Assembly: GCF_003206135.1 (NCBI RefSeq)
Contig: NZ_PZJT01000017.1
Span: 39,647-83,787, forward strand
Length of the DNA stretch: 44,141 bases
Direction: 5' to 3'
Source: Salinicola salarius
GTDB lineage: Bacteria > Pseudomonadota > Gammaproteobacteria > Pseudomonadales > Halomonadaceae
Below the pieces are notes generated by a model. That model was not told the origin of the DNA, made no database searches, and was given only the letters and a program-made list of their open reading frames with translations. This document shows positions 26,996 to 36,474 of this stretch, one piece after another. The translations under genes were made by a program, and so were the position numbers. The number at the start of each line of letters is the position of its first letter. The first letter of the stretch is position 1.

Positions 26996-27591
26996 ACTAT
27001 CCGATATCCCTTCTTCTGTCGGCTTTCAAGGGGCCGTATCGTGCAGAGTTTCAGTGAAGGGATGCCAGAAAACAAGCGCCTTTTTAAACGCTATTTATGC
27101 TGCTTTTCAGTGTCTTGCTTCTCGTTATTTTCGGGTATTATGGCTGCTTTATCGTGTCACCTCGGCGGAGAAGGTGCTTGTGTTTCGGCCATGATCGTCT
27201 CGCTTTCGATGGCGATGACTTGCGCAACTCCTTGCTTTCCATCGGAATCGCTTGCCGGCTGGCTCGCAGTCCTGGGACGTAGACATCTTTTTTTGCGACG
27301 CGTGGTGTGGGGATGCCAACCTCTGTCGTAAAATGTCGCGTAATGATTTTATCTAATTTACATAAATAAACATTTTAATCTTGGGGATCAGAATAACGCA
27401 GGTTTATGGGAGATGACCCGGCAGGGAGTGGTCCGATAGGAGGTGATGATATGATGAAAAATAGTGTTCTGGTAGAAAGTAGCAGTCTAAGGAGTATCTC
27501 AGCCGCCCTTTGACAGCTGCGCCTGGATAGCGCGACGAAGTTGCTGCTTGTCCAGCGACAACCGTCGATACATTTTCGCAGAACATGTCAG
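26996..27591. other. Intergenic region without a convincing gene, AT-rich patches
   Basis: The gap between the LOV gene and gatB is 760 bases. Two AT-rich patches (about 27060-27150 and 27335-27390) stand out and are the likely place of the LOV gene promoter on the minus strand, for example TAAAAT and TATTTATG-like runs near 27350-27375. A 96-codon plus-strand frame (27041-27331) and a 128-codon minus-strand frame (27404-27790) have no protein-like look. On the minus strand 27573-27499 encodes a short helix-like stretch MYRRLSLDKQQLRRAIQAQL ending in a stop, possibly the tail of a lost gene. Confidence 0.5.
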
Positions 27592-27663
27592 CCCTGGATC
27601 GATGCCCTGGATCGATGCCCTTGGTCGACATTGGTCGACATTGGTCGATGCTCCTGGTCGATA
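27592..27663. repeat. Mixed 13-bp and 10-bp tandem repeats
   Basis: Two perfect 13-bp copies CCCTGGATCGATG (27592-27604, 27605-27617) run into CCCTTGGTCGACA (27618-27630), two 10-bp copies TTGGTCGACA/TTGGTCGATG (27631-27650) and CTCCTGGTCGATA (27651-27663). All share a TGGWTCGAY-like core. They lie just before the gatB terminator. Confidence 0.85.
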
Positions 27664-27688
27664 TAAGGAACACCAGACCATGACGACA

Positions 27689-27716
27689 AAAGCCCACGGC
27701 TTTCGCCGTGGGCTTT
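27689..27716 (-). terminator. Intrinsic terminator after gatB
   Basis: A perfect 12-bp stem AAAGCCCACGGC/GCCGTGGGCTTT (27689-27700 with 27705-27716) with a 4-base loop lies 40 bases past the gatB stop; on the minus strand it runs into a short U tract. It ends the gatCAB transcript. Confidence 0.88.
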
Positions 27717-27755
27717 GTGTCTGTCTTTACTGCTTTACTGTGCAAGCGAAGCCGT

Positions 27756-29207
27756 TTAGGCGTCGTCCAGCTTCTGCTTGAGCAGGCCATTGACCTGTTG
27801 CGGATTGGCGGTGCCGCGAGAGGCTTTCATTACCTGGCCGACGAAGTAGCCGATCATCTTGCCGCGCTTCTCCGGGTCGGCTTCGCGGTACTGCGCGACC
27901 TGAACCGGGCTGTCGGCGATCACCTGATCGATCATCGCTTCGATGGCCCCGGTATCCGTGACCTGCTTGAGGCCGCGGGCGTCGATGATCTCGTCGGCGC
28001 TCGCGCCTTCGTTGTTCCACAATGCCGCGAAGACCTGCTTGGCAGCCTTGCCGTTGATGGTGTCGTCGAGCACGCGGCTGATCAGGCCGCCGAGCTGTTC
28101 CGGCGTCACCGGGCTGTTGCTGATATCGATGTTTTCGCGGTTGAGATGCCCGGAAAGTTCGCCCTGGACCCAGTTGGCGGCCTGCTTGGCATCGCCGCAG
28201 ACGGCCAGTACGGCTTCGAAGTATTCGGCCATCGGACGCGTCGATGACAGTACGCCGGCATCGTAGGTGGAAAGCCCCAGGCTGGTTTCGAAACGGTTGC
28301 GTTTCTCGGTGGGCAGCTCCGGCAGCGTCGAGCGCTGGTGCTCGATGTAGGCTTCGTCGAGCATCACCGGCAGCAGGTCGGGGCAGGGGAAGTAACGGTA
28401 GTCATTGGCTTCCTCCTTGGTCCGCATGCTGCGGGTTTCGTCCTGGTCAGGGTCGTAGAGCCGGGTTTCCTGAACCACCTTGCCGCCGTCCTCGATCAGC
28501 TCGATCTGGCGCTCGACCTCGAATTCGATCGCGCGCTCGACGAAGCGGAAGGAGTTGACGTTCTTGATCTCGGCGCGGGTGCCGAGGGTCTCCTGACCCT
28601 TGGGTCGGACCGAGACGTTGACGTCGCAGCGCATCGAGCCTTCGGCCATGTTGCCGTCGGAAATGCCGAGATAGGTGACGATGGCATGAATCGCACGGAT
28701 GTAGGCCACCGCTTCTTTGGCCGAGCGCATGTCCGGCTCGGAGACGATCTCGAGAAGCGGCGTGCCGGCGCGGTTGAGATCGATGCCACTCATGCCATGA
28801 AAGTCTTCATGCAGAGATTTGCCGGCGTCCTCCTCCAAGTGGGCGTGATGGATGCGAATGCGCTTGCGGACATCGTCATCCAGCACGATTTCCACTTCGC
28901 CCTTGCCGACGATGGGCTGGGCCATCTGGCTGGTCTGGTAGCCCTTGGGCAGGTCGGGGTAGAAGTAGTTCTTGCGCTCGAACAGCGAGGTCTCGGGGAT
29001 CTCGGCATTGATCGCCAGGCCGAACTGGACTGCCATCGCCACGGCGCCTTCGTTCAATACCGGCAGCACGCCCGGCAGGCCCAGATCGATGGCGCAGGCC
29101 TGGGTGTTGGGCTCGGCGCCAAAGGCGGTCGAGGCGCCGGAGAAGATCTTGGATTGGGTGGCGAGCTGGACGTGGACTTCCAACCCGATGACGGTTTCCC
29201 ACTGCAT
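27756..29207 (-). CDS. gatB: GatB, Asp-tRNA(Asn)/Glu-tRNA(Gln) amidotransferase subunit B
   Basis: GatB binds the misacylated tRNA and phosphorylates the Glu or Asp carboxylate so that ammonia from GatA can form Gln-tRNA or Asn-tRNA. The 483-residue product begins with the conserved [15 protein letters not shown], then [56 protein letters not shown], and ends with the tRNA-binding tail domain ([26 protein letters not shown]). The ATG shares its A with the gatA stop (TAATG), so translation is coupled. An intrinsic terminator follows. Confidence 0.97.
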   Translation of the reverse strand: MQWETVIGLEVHVQLATQSKIFSGASTAFGAEPNTQACAIDLGLPGVLPVLNEGAVAMAVQFGLAINAEIPETSLFERKNYFYPDLPKGYQTSQMAQPIVGKGEVEIVLDDDVRKRIRIHHAHLEEDAGKSLHEDFHGMSGIDLNRAGTPLLEIVSEPDMRSAKEAVAYIRAIHAIVTYLGISDGNMAEGSMRCDVNVSVRPKGQETLGTRAEIKNVNSFRFVERAIEFEVERQIELIEDGGKVVQETRLYDPDQDETRSMRTKEEANDYRYFPCPDLLPVMLDEAYIEHQRSTLPELPTEKRNRFETSLGLSTYDAGVLSSTRPMAEYFEAVLAVCGDAKQAANWVQGELSGHLNRENIDISNSPVTPEQLGGLISRVLDDTINGKAAKQVFAALWNNEGASADEIIDARGLKQVTDTGAIEAMIDQVIADSPVQVAQYREADPEKRGKMIGYFVGQVMKASRGTANPQQVNGLLKQKLDDA

Positions 29208-30664
29208 TAGGTTGTCTCCTGATCGGTCGGGTGCCGACGGTGCCAGTCCGTCGCCTGCTGGAACTGGTGCGCCACGTTGAGCAGTTGGCTTTCGGCGAAA
29301 TGCTGGCCGAGGATCTGCAGGCCGATTGGGCGTTTGCCAGCGAACCCGGCCGGCACGCTGATGCCCGGAATGCCGGCCAGGTTGATGGCGATGGTATAGA
29401 TGTCCTGCAGGTACATCGAGACCGGGTCTTTCTTGGCACCCAGGTCGAACGCCGTCGTCGGTGCGGCCGGCCCCATCAGGACGTCGACCTCGTCGAAAGC
29501 ATCGAGGAAGTCCTGCCGGATCAGGCGGCGAACCTGCTGCGCCTTGCGGTAGTAGGCGTCGAAGAAGCCCTCGGACAGGGTGTGGGTGCCGATCAGGATG
29601 CGGCGCTTGACCTCGTCACCGAAGCCTTCGGCGCGGGTACGCTTGTAGAGATCCTCGAGGTCGGCCGGGTTCTCGCAGCGATGGCCGAAGCGCACGCCGT
29701 CGTAGCGCGAGAGGTTGGAGGAGGCTTCCGCCGGGGCGATGACGTAGTAGGCCGGAACGGCCAGATGCGTGTGCGGCAGGCTCACCTCGCACACCTTGGC
29801 GCCCAGGGATTCGTAGACGCGAATCGCCTCGCGGATGGCGCTTTCGACCTCGGTATCGAGCCCGTTGCCGAAATACTCCTTGGGCAGGCCGATCTTGAGG
29901 CCGTCCAGCGGGGCGTCCAGTTCGGCGAGATAGTCCGGCACCACGCGGGCGACGCTGGTGGAGTCGCGCAGGTCATGCCCGGCGATGGCACCCAGCAGGT
30001 GGGCACAGTCTTCCGCGCTCCGGGCCATCGGGCCGCCCTGGTCGAGGCTCGAGGCGAACGCGATCATGCCGTAGCGGGAGACACGGCCGTAGGTCGGCTT
30101 GAGGCCGGTAATGCCGCAGAAAGCGGCGGGCTGGCGAATCGAACCGCCGGTGTCGGTGCCCAGCGCGGCGGGGGCGAATCCGGCGGCGATGGCGGCGGCG
30201 CTGCCACCGGACGAGCCGCCCGGCACGGCGGTACGGTCCCACGGGTTCTTCACCGGGCCGTAGAAGCTCGATTCGTTCGACGAGCCCATGGCGAACTCGT
30301 CCATGTTGGTCTTGCCGAGGCTGATCATGCCGGCGGCCTCGAGCTTCTCGACGACGGTGGCGTTGTAGGGCGCCTGGAAGTTGTCGAGCATCTTCGAACC
30401 GCAACTGGTGCGGATGCCCTGGGTGCAGAAGATGTCCTTGATCGCCAGTGGCAGACCGGCGAGCGGCCGTGAATCGCCCTTGGCGCGGGCCTGGTCGGCG
30501 GCATCGGCGGCGCTCAGCGCCTGGTTACGAGTGACGGTGATGAAGCTGTTGATGTCGCCATCCAGCCGCTCGATGCGGTCGAGCAGGCTGGTGGTCAGCT
30601 CTCGACTGGAAAAGTCGCCGGCCTTGAGCCCTTTGGCGAGCTCCGTGAGCGTCATATGGTGCAT
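29207..30664 (-). CDS. gatA: GatA, Asp-tRNA(Asn)/Glu-tRNA(Gln) amidotransferase subunit A
   Basis: GatA is the amidase subunit: it hydrolyses glutamine and channels ammonia to GatB. The 485 residues show the amidase signature with its Ser-Ser-Lys triad: Lys76 in LAIKDIF, the cis-Ser in [15 protein letters not shown] (about 148-162) and Ser175 in [11 protein letters not shown]. Further family segments are [13 protein letters not shown] and the C-terminal [20 protein letters not shown] lies 10 bases before the ATG at 30664; a second ATG three codons later is possible. A 26-bp tandem array fills most of the 186-base gap up to gatC. The operon order gatC-gatA-gatB is the usual one. Confidence 0.97.
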   Translation of the reverse strand: MHHMTLTELAKGLKAGDFSSRELTTSLLDRIERLDGDINSFITVTRNQALSAADAADQARAKGDSRPLAGLPLAIKDIFCTQGIRTSCGSKMLDNFQAPYNATVVEKLEAAGMISLGKTNMDEFAMGSSNESSFYGPVKNPWDRTAVPGGSSGGSAAAIAAGFAPAALGTDTGGSIRQPAAFCGITGLKPTYGRVSRYGMIAFASSLDQGGPMARSAEDCAHLLGAIAGHDLRDSTSVARVVPDYLAELDAPLDGLKIGLPKEYFGNGLDTEVESAIREAIRVYESLGAKVCEVSLPHTHLAVPAYYVIAPAEASSNLSRYDGVRFGHRCENPADLEDLYKRTRAEGFGDEVKRRILIGTHTLSEGFFDAYYRKAQQVRRLIRQDFLDAFDEVDVLMGPAAPTTAFDLGAKKDPVSMYLQDIYTIAINLAGIPGISVPAGFAGKRPIGLQILGQHFAESQLLNVAHQFQQATDWHRRHPTDQETT

Positions 30665-30739
30665 GGGGTCGCAGTTCCCTGAATCAAATCGCTACGCAGA
30701 ATGGGTGACAAACGGTGCCGGCCCATCGAAGAAGTGGCG

Positions 30740-30859
30740 CCGAACCTGGTCGTCTCGCCATCGGCGTCGAACTCGTTTGTCGGTTCATGACGTCGAACGC
30801 ATTCGGCTATTCACGGCGTCGAACTTATTCGGCTGTTCACAGCGTCGAACTTATTCGAC
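30740..30859. repeat. 26-bp tandem repeat array between gatC and gatA
   Basis: The core GTCGAAC recurs exactly every 26 bases at 30766, 30792, 30818 and 30844, with a more diverged copy before it (about 30740). Three full units and a partial one are clear; the unit begins GTCGAACTTATTCGGCTGTT. The last partial copy (30844-30859) includes the gatC stop codon and forms a perfect GTCGAA/TTCGAC palindrome with a 4-base loop. No unique spacers separate the units. Confidence 0.9.
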
Positions 30860-31141
30860 GACGCGCGGTACCAGATAGAGGCCATCGGCCGTTTCCGGCG
30901 CACAGGCCTGGAAGGCTTCGCGCTGGTTGGTCTCGGTGACTTCGTCCGGTCGCAGACGCTGAGTGGCGTCGAGCGGGTGAGACAAAGGGGCTACGCCGTC
31001 GGTGTCCACGGCCTGCAGGCGGTCGACCATTTCCAGGATCCGGGTCAGATCGTCGACATAGCCGGCAGCTTCGGCGTCGCTGTTGAGGCCCAGGCGTGCC
31101 AGGTGCGCTGCGCGCAACACGTCTGCGTGTTCGATTGCCAT
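30851..31141 (-). CDS. gatC: GatC, Asp-tRNA(Asn)/Glu-tRNA(Gln) amidotransferase subunit C
   Basis: GatC is the small subunit that wraps around GatA and stabilises its contact with GatB. I start it at the ATG at 31141 ([19 protein letters not shown]), which has AGAGGA upstream and gives 96 residues, the normal length; longer in-frame starts (31168, 31288) are less likely. Visible are the N-terminal helix, [30 protein letters not shown] (the conserved P-x-x-H-P segment), LRPDEV and the C-terminal [10 protein letters not shown]. It is the first gene of gatCAB and diverges from mreB. Its stop codon is part of the 26-bp repeat array. Confidence 0.95.
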   Translation of the reverse strand: MAIEHADVLRAAHLARLGLNSDAEAAGYVDDLTRILEMVDRLQAVDTDGVAPLSHPLDATQRLRPDEVTETNQREAFQACAPETADGLYLVPRVVE

Positions 31142-31244
31142 GTAGTGAAGGTCCTCTCGTTGGGACATCGCGTCGTTGGTGTCGGAGACGCCGTATCGGC
31201 GGCGGTTGCGTCTCCGGAACGATTCGTCTCTGAGCGTTCGTCGC

Positions 31245-31269
31245 AAAAAAGGTCGCGAAGGTTCGCGAC
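31245..31269 (-). promoter_or_regulatory. Terminator-like hairpin in the gatCAB leader
   Basis: On the minus strand an 8-bp perfect inverted repeat GTCGCGAA/TTCGCGAC (31262-31269 with 31252-31259, two-base centre) is followed by C and six U (31250-31245). It lies 104 bases upstream of the gatC start, in the divergent gatC-mreB region, so it can only act on transcripts heading into gatC. It could be a leader attenuator, or a block against antisense transcripts from the mreB side. Confidence 0.5.
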
Positions 31270-31399
31270 TTCCTGTTCGCCACGTCAAGAAATGGAGGAG
31301 ACATTATCATATTCGCGCCCCCTCTGGCAGGCTCGCGCTTGCTGCTTTACCCCCACGGTGATACCGTTTGCGTCCGCACAGGGTTCCGGTCTGGACTAG

Positions 31400-32449
<1,050 letters not shown>

Positions 32450-32460
32450 GGCCAGCCGCG

Positions 32461-32490
32461 ACGGATGACGCCACCGGTGGCGCCATCCGT
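32461..32490 (+). promoter_or_regulatory. Large hairpin between mreB and mreC
   Basis: Bases 32461-32475 and 32476-32490 form an inverted repeat with 14 of 15 positions paired (one A-C mismatch) and almost no loop. It lies 12 bases past the mreB stop and 10 before mreC. No U tract follows (CCTCGG), so it could pause polymerase or stabilise the upstream mRNA, lowering mreC and mreD relative to mreB. Confidence 0.6.
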
Positions 32491-32499
32491 CCTCGGTAG

Positions 32500-33477
32500 A
32501 TGGGGGTGAGGCCTATCAAACCGCTGTTTTCCTACGGCCCGATACCGACGTACCGCATGCTGTTGTGTGCGGTACTGGCATTCGGGCTGATGTTTGCCGA
32601 ACATCGCTTCAGTGCGGTGGAGACGGCACGTTCTCATTTGACCACGGTCGTGGCGCCCATTCAGTGGCTGGTGGCGCTGCCGAGCGAGGGTGTGCGCTGG
32701 AGCGCCATGGCGATCTCCGATCAGCAGGCGCTGATCGACGAGAACGGGCGGCTGCGCGAGCAGTTGCTGACGCTCTCCAACCGCGTGCAGCGCATGGCGA
32801 GCCTGACCGCCGAGAACATCCATCTGCGCGAGCTGCTGAACGCGCCCAATCCTGCCGACGTGCCCTATATCACCGCCGAGCTTTTGTCGCTGGACTCCGA
32901 TCCGTTCACCCAGCAGATGGTGATCAATCGCGGTCGCCGCGACAGTGTCTACATCGGCCAGCCGGTGATGGATGCCTCGGGGCTGATCGGTCAGGTAGTG
33001 TCGGTATCCGCCTATACCAGCCGCGTGCTGATGGTGGCCGACGCCAACCACGCCGTGCCGGTGGAGATCAATCGTAACGGTCTGCGCTTCATCGCCCAGG
33101 GCACCGGTCAACTCGATACGCTCAATATCCCCAGCGTGCCGGCCACGGCGGACATCCGCGAAGGCGACCTGCTGGTGACCTCCGGCCTGGGAGGGCGTTT
33201 CCCGCAGGGATATCCGGTGGCCCGGGTGGATGAAGTCAAGCGCGAGTCGAGCCAGGCATTCATGGAGGTGTCGGCCGAGCCGATTGCCCAGCCCGAGCGA
33301 TCGCGCTATTTCCTGCTGCTGTTTCCCCCCGAACGACCCGAGGTGAAGCTGGACGGACCGGAGCGTATGGCGCGGCAGGTGGTCTGGCCGGGGGATCCGG
33401 CGCATCCCGACGCCAACCGTATCAGTGAAGAGGCGTTGACCGCAGCGCTGATGCTTCAGTCGACGGAGCAGGAGTGA
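32500..33477 (+). CDS. mreC: MreC, rod-shape determining protein
   Basis: MreC is a bitopic membrane protein that links MreB to the periplasmic elongation machinery (PBP2, RodA). The 325 residues have a short cytoplasmic N-terminus, a membrane helix (YRMLLCAVLAFGLMFA, about 20-36), a coiled coil (LIDENGRLREQLLTLSNRVQRMASLTAENIHLRELL, about 75-112) and a beta-barrel domain with MVINRGRRDSVYIGQPVMDASGLIGQVVSV and LLVTSGLGGRFPQGYPVARV. The ATG at 32500 has no strong Shine-Dalgarno; a GTG two codons later is an alternative. It ends two bases before the mreD ATG. Confidence 0.96.
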   Translation: MGVRPIKPLFSYGPIPTYRMLLCAVLAFGLMFAEHRFSAVETARSHLTTVVAPIQWLVALPSEGVRWSAMAISDQQALIDENGRLREQLLTLSNRVQRMASLTAENIHLRELLNAPNPADVPYITAELLSLDSDPFTQQMVINRGRRDSVYIGQPVMDASGLIGQVVSVSAYTSRVLMVADANHAVPVEINRNGLRFIAQGTGQLDTLNIPSVPATADIREGDLLVTSGLGGRFPQGYPVARVDEVKRESSQAFMEVSAEPIAQPERSRYFLLLFPPERPEVKLDGPERMARQVVWPGDPAHPDANRISEEALTAALMLQSTEQE

Positions 33478-33479
33478 AC

Positions 33480-33959
33480 ATGGGCCCGTTCGGTTATCTC
33501 TTCGTCTGGTTCACGCTGCTGCTGGCGCTTTGCCTGCAGGTGATGCCGCTGCCGGATGCCTGGCTGGTATGGCGTCCGGACTGGCTGGGCGTGTTGCTGG
33601 CCTACTGGTGTGTCGCCACGCCGCAGCGGGTCGGCGTGCTGCATGGGTTCGTGCTGGGCCTGATGCTCGACCTGATCGAGGGCGCGCCGCTGGGGCAGAA
33701 TGCGCTGGTGCTCTCGCTGTTGGCCTATCTCTTCTTGCTGCTCTATCAGCGCTTCCGGGTCTACTCGATCTGGCAGCAGGCGGTGCTGGTGTTCATCCTC
33801 CTGGGTATCGCGCAGCTGGTGGAGCAGTGGCTGCGCACGATCTTCGGGCCGATCTCCGTCAGCCTGGAATTCCTGCTGCCGGCACTGATCGGCGGGCTGC
33901 TGTGGCCGTGGCTCTTCACCATGATGCAGGTGGTGCGGCGCCGGCTGGGGATCGGTTAG
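33480..33959 (+). CDS. mreD: MreD, rod-shape determining membrane protein
   Basis: MreD is the integral-membrane member of the MreBCD complex. The 159 residues from the ATG at 33480 are nearly all hydrophobic with five or six helices, and GAPLGQNALVLSLLAYLFLL is characteristic. AGGAG lies just before the start and overlaps the end of mreC; a GTG two codons upstream is possible. The C-terminus is short and basic (VVRRRLGIG). Confidence 0.95.
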   Translation: MGPFGYLFVWFTLLLALCLQVMPLPDAWLVWRPDWLGVLLAYWCVATPQRVGVLHGFVLGLMLDLIEGAPLGQNALVLSLLAYLFLLLYQRFRVYSIWQQAVLVFILLGIAQLVEQWLRTIFGPISVSLEFLLPALIGGLLWPWLFTMMQVVRRRLGIG

Positions 33960-34065
33960 AAAACACTGCCTAAATGTCTGCGCAGGCGAAGCGATGCTGG
34001 AGCGCCAGCCCGACCGGAATTCTCACCTATATCCCCTAGGCTCCGGTTGCTGCGCTCCGGGCGTC
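33958..34065. repeat. Possible dispersed intergenic element upstream of maf
   Basis: The stretch after mreD begins AGAAAACACTGCCTAAATG and contains several short inverted repeats: CTGCGCAG, CTGGAGCGCCAG, CCGG-rich stems and GGAGCGCAG-like arms. The GAAAACACT opening recurs at 34831 on the other side of maf. It is non-coding on both strands as far as I can see and has the look of a repetitive extragenic element; that reading is an inference. Confidence 0.35.
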
Positions 34066-34147
34066 TTGCGATGGAGTGCCGTCCACTTCATCCTGCTCGA
34101 CGATTGATACAGCGTTTCCTCGGTCTGTCTTCACCTGGAGCCTTCGG

Positions 34148-34750
34148 ATGCTTTCTACCGCTATTCCCATGCTGCGCCTGGCATCGGCCTCGCCGCGCCG
34201 GCGCGAGCTGCTCTCATCGATCGGTGTGGCGGTGGAGGTGGCGCCCACGGATATCGACGAGTCGCGCCGCGAGGGCGAGTCGCCCGAGGATTTCGTTTCC
34301 CGGCTGGCCCGCGAGAAGGCCGAGGCGGGCCACGTCGACAGTTCGTTGCCGACGCTGGGCGCGGACACTGTGGTGGTCTGCGATAACGCCATCTTCGGCA
34401 AGCCGAACGACGAGACGCACGCCCGCGAGATGCTGGCGGCGCTGTCCGGGCGGACCCATCGCGTGCTCTCGGCCGTGGCAGTGATCGGCGCCCACGGTAT
34501 GCGTGACTGTCTCGTTGCCACTCGGGTGTCCATGCGCCGCATCGACGAGGCGGAAATGGCCGCCTACTGGGCGACGGGAGAGCCGGCGGACAAGGCCGGC
34601 GGTTACGCGATACAGGGCCGCGCCGCAATCTTCGTCGAGCGACTGGAAGGAAGCTATTCGGCGGTCGTCGGGCTGCCGCTTTACGAGACGGCGGGACTCC
34701 TGCGCGCTCAGGGCATCGCCTTGTGGGATGGTGTCGGGGCTGTGTCATAA
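34148..34750 (+). CDS. maf: Maf family nucleotide pyrophosphatase (YhdE type)
   Basis: Maf proteins hydrolyse non-canonical or excess nucleoside triphosphates (dTTP/UTP for the YhdE branch) to monophosphates; overexpression blocks septation. I start at the ATG at 34148 with GGAG upstream; the open frame before it lies in the intergenic element. The 200 residues have the N-terminal LRLASASPRRRELLSSIG motif, LPTLGADTVVVCDN with the conserved aspartate, the GKPNDETHAREML segment, and GGYAIQGRAAIFVERLEGSYSAVVGLPLYE. The position between mreD and rng is the E. coli order. Confidence 0.95.
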   Translation: MLSTAIPMLRLASASPRRRELLSSIGVAVEVAPTDIDESRREGESPEDFVSRLAREKAEAGHVDSSLPTLGADTVVVCDNAIFGKPNDETHAREMLAALSGRTHRVLSAVAVIGAHGMRDCLVATRVSMRRIDEAEMAAYWATGEPADKAGGYAIQGRAAIFVERLEGSYSAVVGLPLYETAGLLRAQGIALWDGVGAVS

Positions 34751-34830
34751 TCCTGAGCACGGCCCCAACAACTCGCGAGAATCCGTTGACGACCTCGCGA
34801 GCTAGAGTCTCGATTTTGGATAATTCGGGC

Positions 34831-34886
34831 GAAAACACTTTAGGAAGCGGAGTTTACATGGGGTTAAATGAGCATTCCGAAAGTGT
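34831..34886. repeat. Stem-loop repetitive element between maf and rng
   Basis: ACACTTTAGGAA (34835-34846) pairs with TTCCGAAAGTGT (34875-34886) with one mismatch of 12, enclosing GAGTTTACAT and TTAAATGAGCA. The form resembles extragenic stem-loop repeats of gammaproteobacteria. The following bases to about 34965 hold further GC-rich inverted segments. A palindrome CTCGCGAG also occurs twice just upstream (34772, 34794). Confidence 0.5.
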
Positions 34887-35006
34887 CTGACTCGCTTCGC
34901 TCGCCCTACGGGCCAGCCTCCGGCTGTTGTCTCCGCGAAGCTCCGACTCAACAATGTCTGGCCGACGCGCAGCAGATCGTAGGCAGGTTCTGACAAGGAT
35001 GTCCGC

Positions 35007-36470
35007 ATGAGCGGTGAAGTACTGATCAATCTGACTCCGATGGAGACGCGGGTTGCCGTGGTGGAAAACGGCGTGCTGCAGGAAGCCTTCATCGAACGCA
35101 GCCGGCGCCGCGGTATCGTCGGCAACATCTACAAGGGCAAGGTCGTGCGCGTGTTGCCGGGCATGCAGGCCGCCTTCATCGATATCGGGCTCGAGCGCGC
35201 GGCGTTCATCCACGTCAACGAAGTGCTGCCGCCCGATGCGCCCCATGAAGAACCGGCCTCGATCAGTCATCTGCTTTACGCGGGGCAGCCGCTGGTGGTC
35301 CAGGTCACCAAGGACCCCATCGGTTCCAAGGGCGCGCGGCTGACGACCCATCTCTCCATTCCTTCCCGCTATCTCGTCTACATGCCGGATTCGCCTCATG
35401 TCGGCGTGTCGCAGCGCATCGAGGACGATACCGAGCGCGAGCGACTGAAGGCGCTGGTCGAGAGCGGCAAGGCCGAGCTGCCGGACGAAGGCTGCGGTGG
35501 CTTCATCATTCGCACCGCCGCCGAAGGCGTCGGCCAGGAAGAGCTGTTCGCCGACATGGTCTTCCTGCAGCGTCTGTGGCAGAAGATCGCCGAGCGACGC
35601 GCCACGGCGCCGGTCGCGACGCCGATCTACGACGACCTGCCGCTGTTCATTCGCACCCTGCGCGACGTGATGCGGGACCAGATCGAGAAGGTGCGCATCG
35701 ACTCCCGCGAGAACTACTTCAAGCTCAAGGAGTTCGCCCGGGAGTTCATGCCGACGATGGAGTCGCGCATCGAGTACTATCCCGGCGAGCGGCCGATCTT
35801 CGATCTCTACAGCGTCGAGGACGAAATCCAGAAGGCGCTGGGGCGCAAGGTGCAGCTCAAGTCCGGCGGCTATCTGGTCATCGACCAGACCGAGGCGATG
35901 ACCACCATCGACGTCAACACCGGCGGCTATGTCGGCCATCGCAATCTCGAAGAGACCATCTTCAAGACCAACCTCGAAGCGGCCACCGCCATTGCCCGCC
36001 AGCTGCGGCTGCGCAATCTCGGCGGCATCATCATCATCGATTTCATCGACATGGAAGAGCTCGAGCATCAGCGTCAGGTACTGCGCGTGCTCGAGAAGTC
36101 GCTGGAGCGGGATCACGCCAAGAACAAGCTGACCGGCGTCACCGAGCTGGGCCTGGTGCAGCTGACCCGCAAGCGCACCCGAGAGAGCCTCGAGCAGACG
36201 CTGTGCGAGCCTTGTCCGACCTGTCTGGGGCGCGGCTCGCTGAAGACGCCGGAGACGGTCTGCTACGAAATCTTCCGCGAGATTCTGCGCGAAGAGCGTG
36301 CCTATTCGCCGGAAACCTACATGGTGCTGGCATCGCAATCCGTGGTCGATCGTCTGCTGGACGAGGAATCCGCCGCCGTGGCCGATCTCGAGTCCTTCAT
36401 CGGCAAGACCATCCGCTTTCAGGTCGAGGCCCACTACTCCCAGGAACAGTACGACATCGTACTGATGTGA
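35007..36470 (+). CDS. rng: RNase G
   Basis: RNase G is the RNase E paralogue that matures the 5' end of 16S rRNA and turns over some mRNAs. The 487 residues match E. coli RNase G (489), without the long C-terminal scaffold of RNase E. Visible are the N-terminal SGEVLINLTPMETRVAVVENG, the S1 domain (GIVGNIYKGKVVRVLPGMQAAF), the catalytic aspartates Asp302 (TTIDVNTGG) and Asp345 (IIIIDFIDM), and the Zn-link CPTC (Cys403, Cys406) that joins protomers. AAGGA lies 7 bases before the ATG. yhdP begins four bases after its stop. Confidence 0.97.
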   Translation: MSGEVLINLTPMETRVAVVENGVLQEAFIERSRRRGIVGNIYKGKVVRVLPGMQAAFIDIGLERAAFIHVNEVLPPDAPHEEPASISHLLYAGQPLVVQVTKDPIGSKGARLTTHLSIPSRYLVYMPDSPHVGVSQRIEDDTERERLKALVESGKAELPDEGCGGFIIRTAAEGVGQEELFADMVFLQRLWQKIAERRATAPVATPIYDDLPLFIRTLRDVMRDQIEKVRIDSRENYFKLKEFAREFMPTMESRIEYYPGERPIFDLYSVEDEIQKALGRKVQLKSGGYLVIDQTEAMTTIDVNTGGYVGHRNLEETIFKTNLEAATAIARQLRLRNLGGIIIIDFIDMEELEHQRQVLRVLEKSLERDHAKNKLTGVTELGLVQLTRKRTRESLEQTLCEPCPTCLGRGSLKTPETVCYEIFREILREERAYSPETYMVLASQSVVDRLLDEESAAVADLESFIGKTIRFQVEAHYSQEQYDIVLM

Positions 36471-36474
36471 GCCG

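Noticed and set aside
27041..27331. Small membrane protein in the gap before gatB (including a shorter frame at 27097 with a hydrophobic start)
   Set aside because: No ribosome-binding site, composition rich in Cys, Ser and Arg after the first residues, and located in the AT-rich promoter zone of the LOV gene.
30740..30859. CRISPR array
   Set aside because: The 26-bp units are directly adjacent with no unique spacers, and no cas gene is present.
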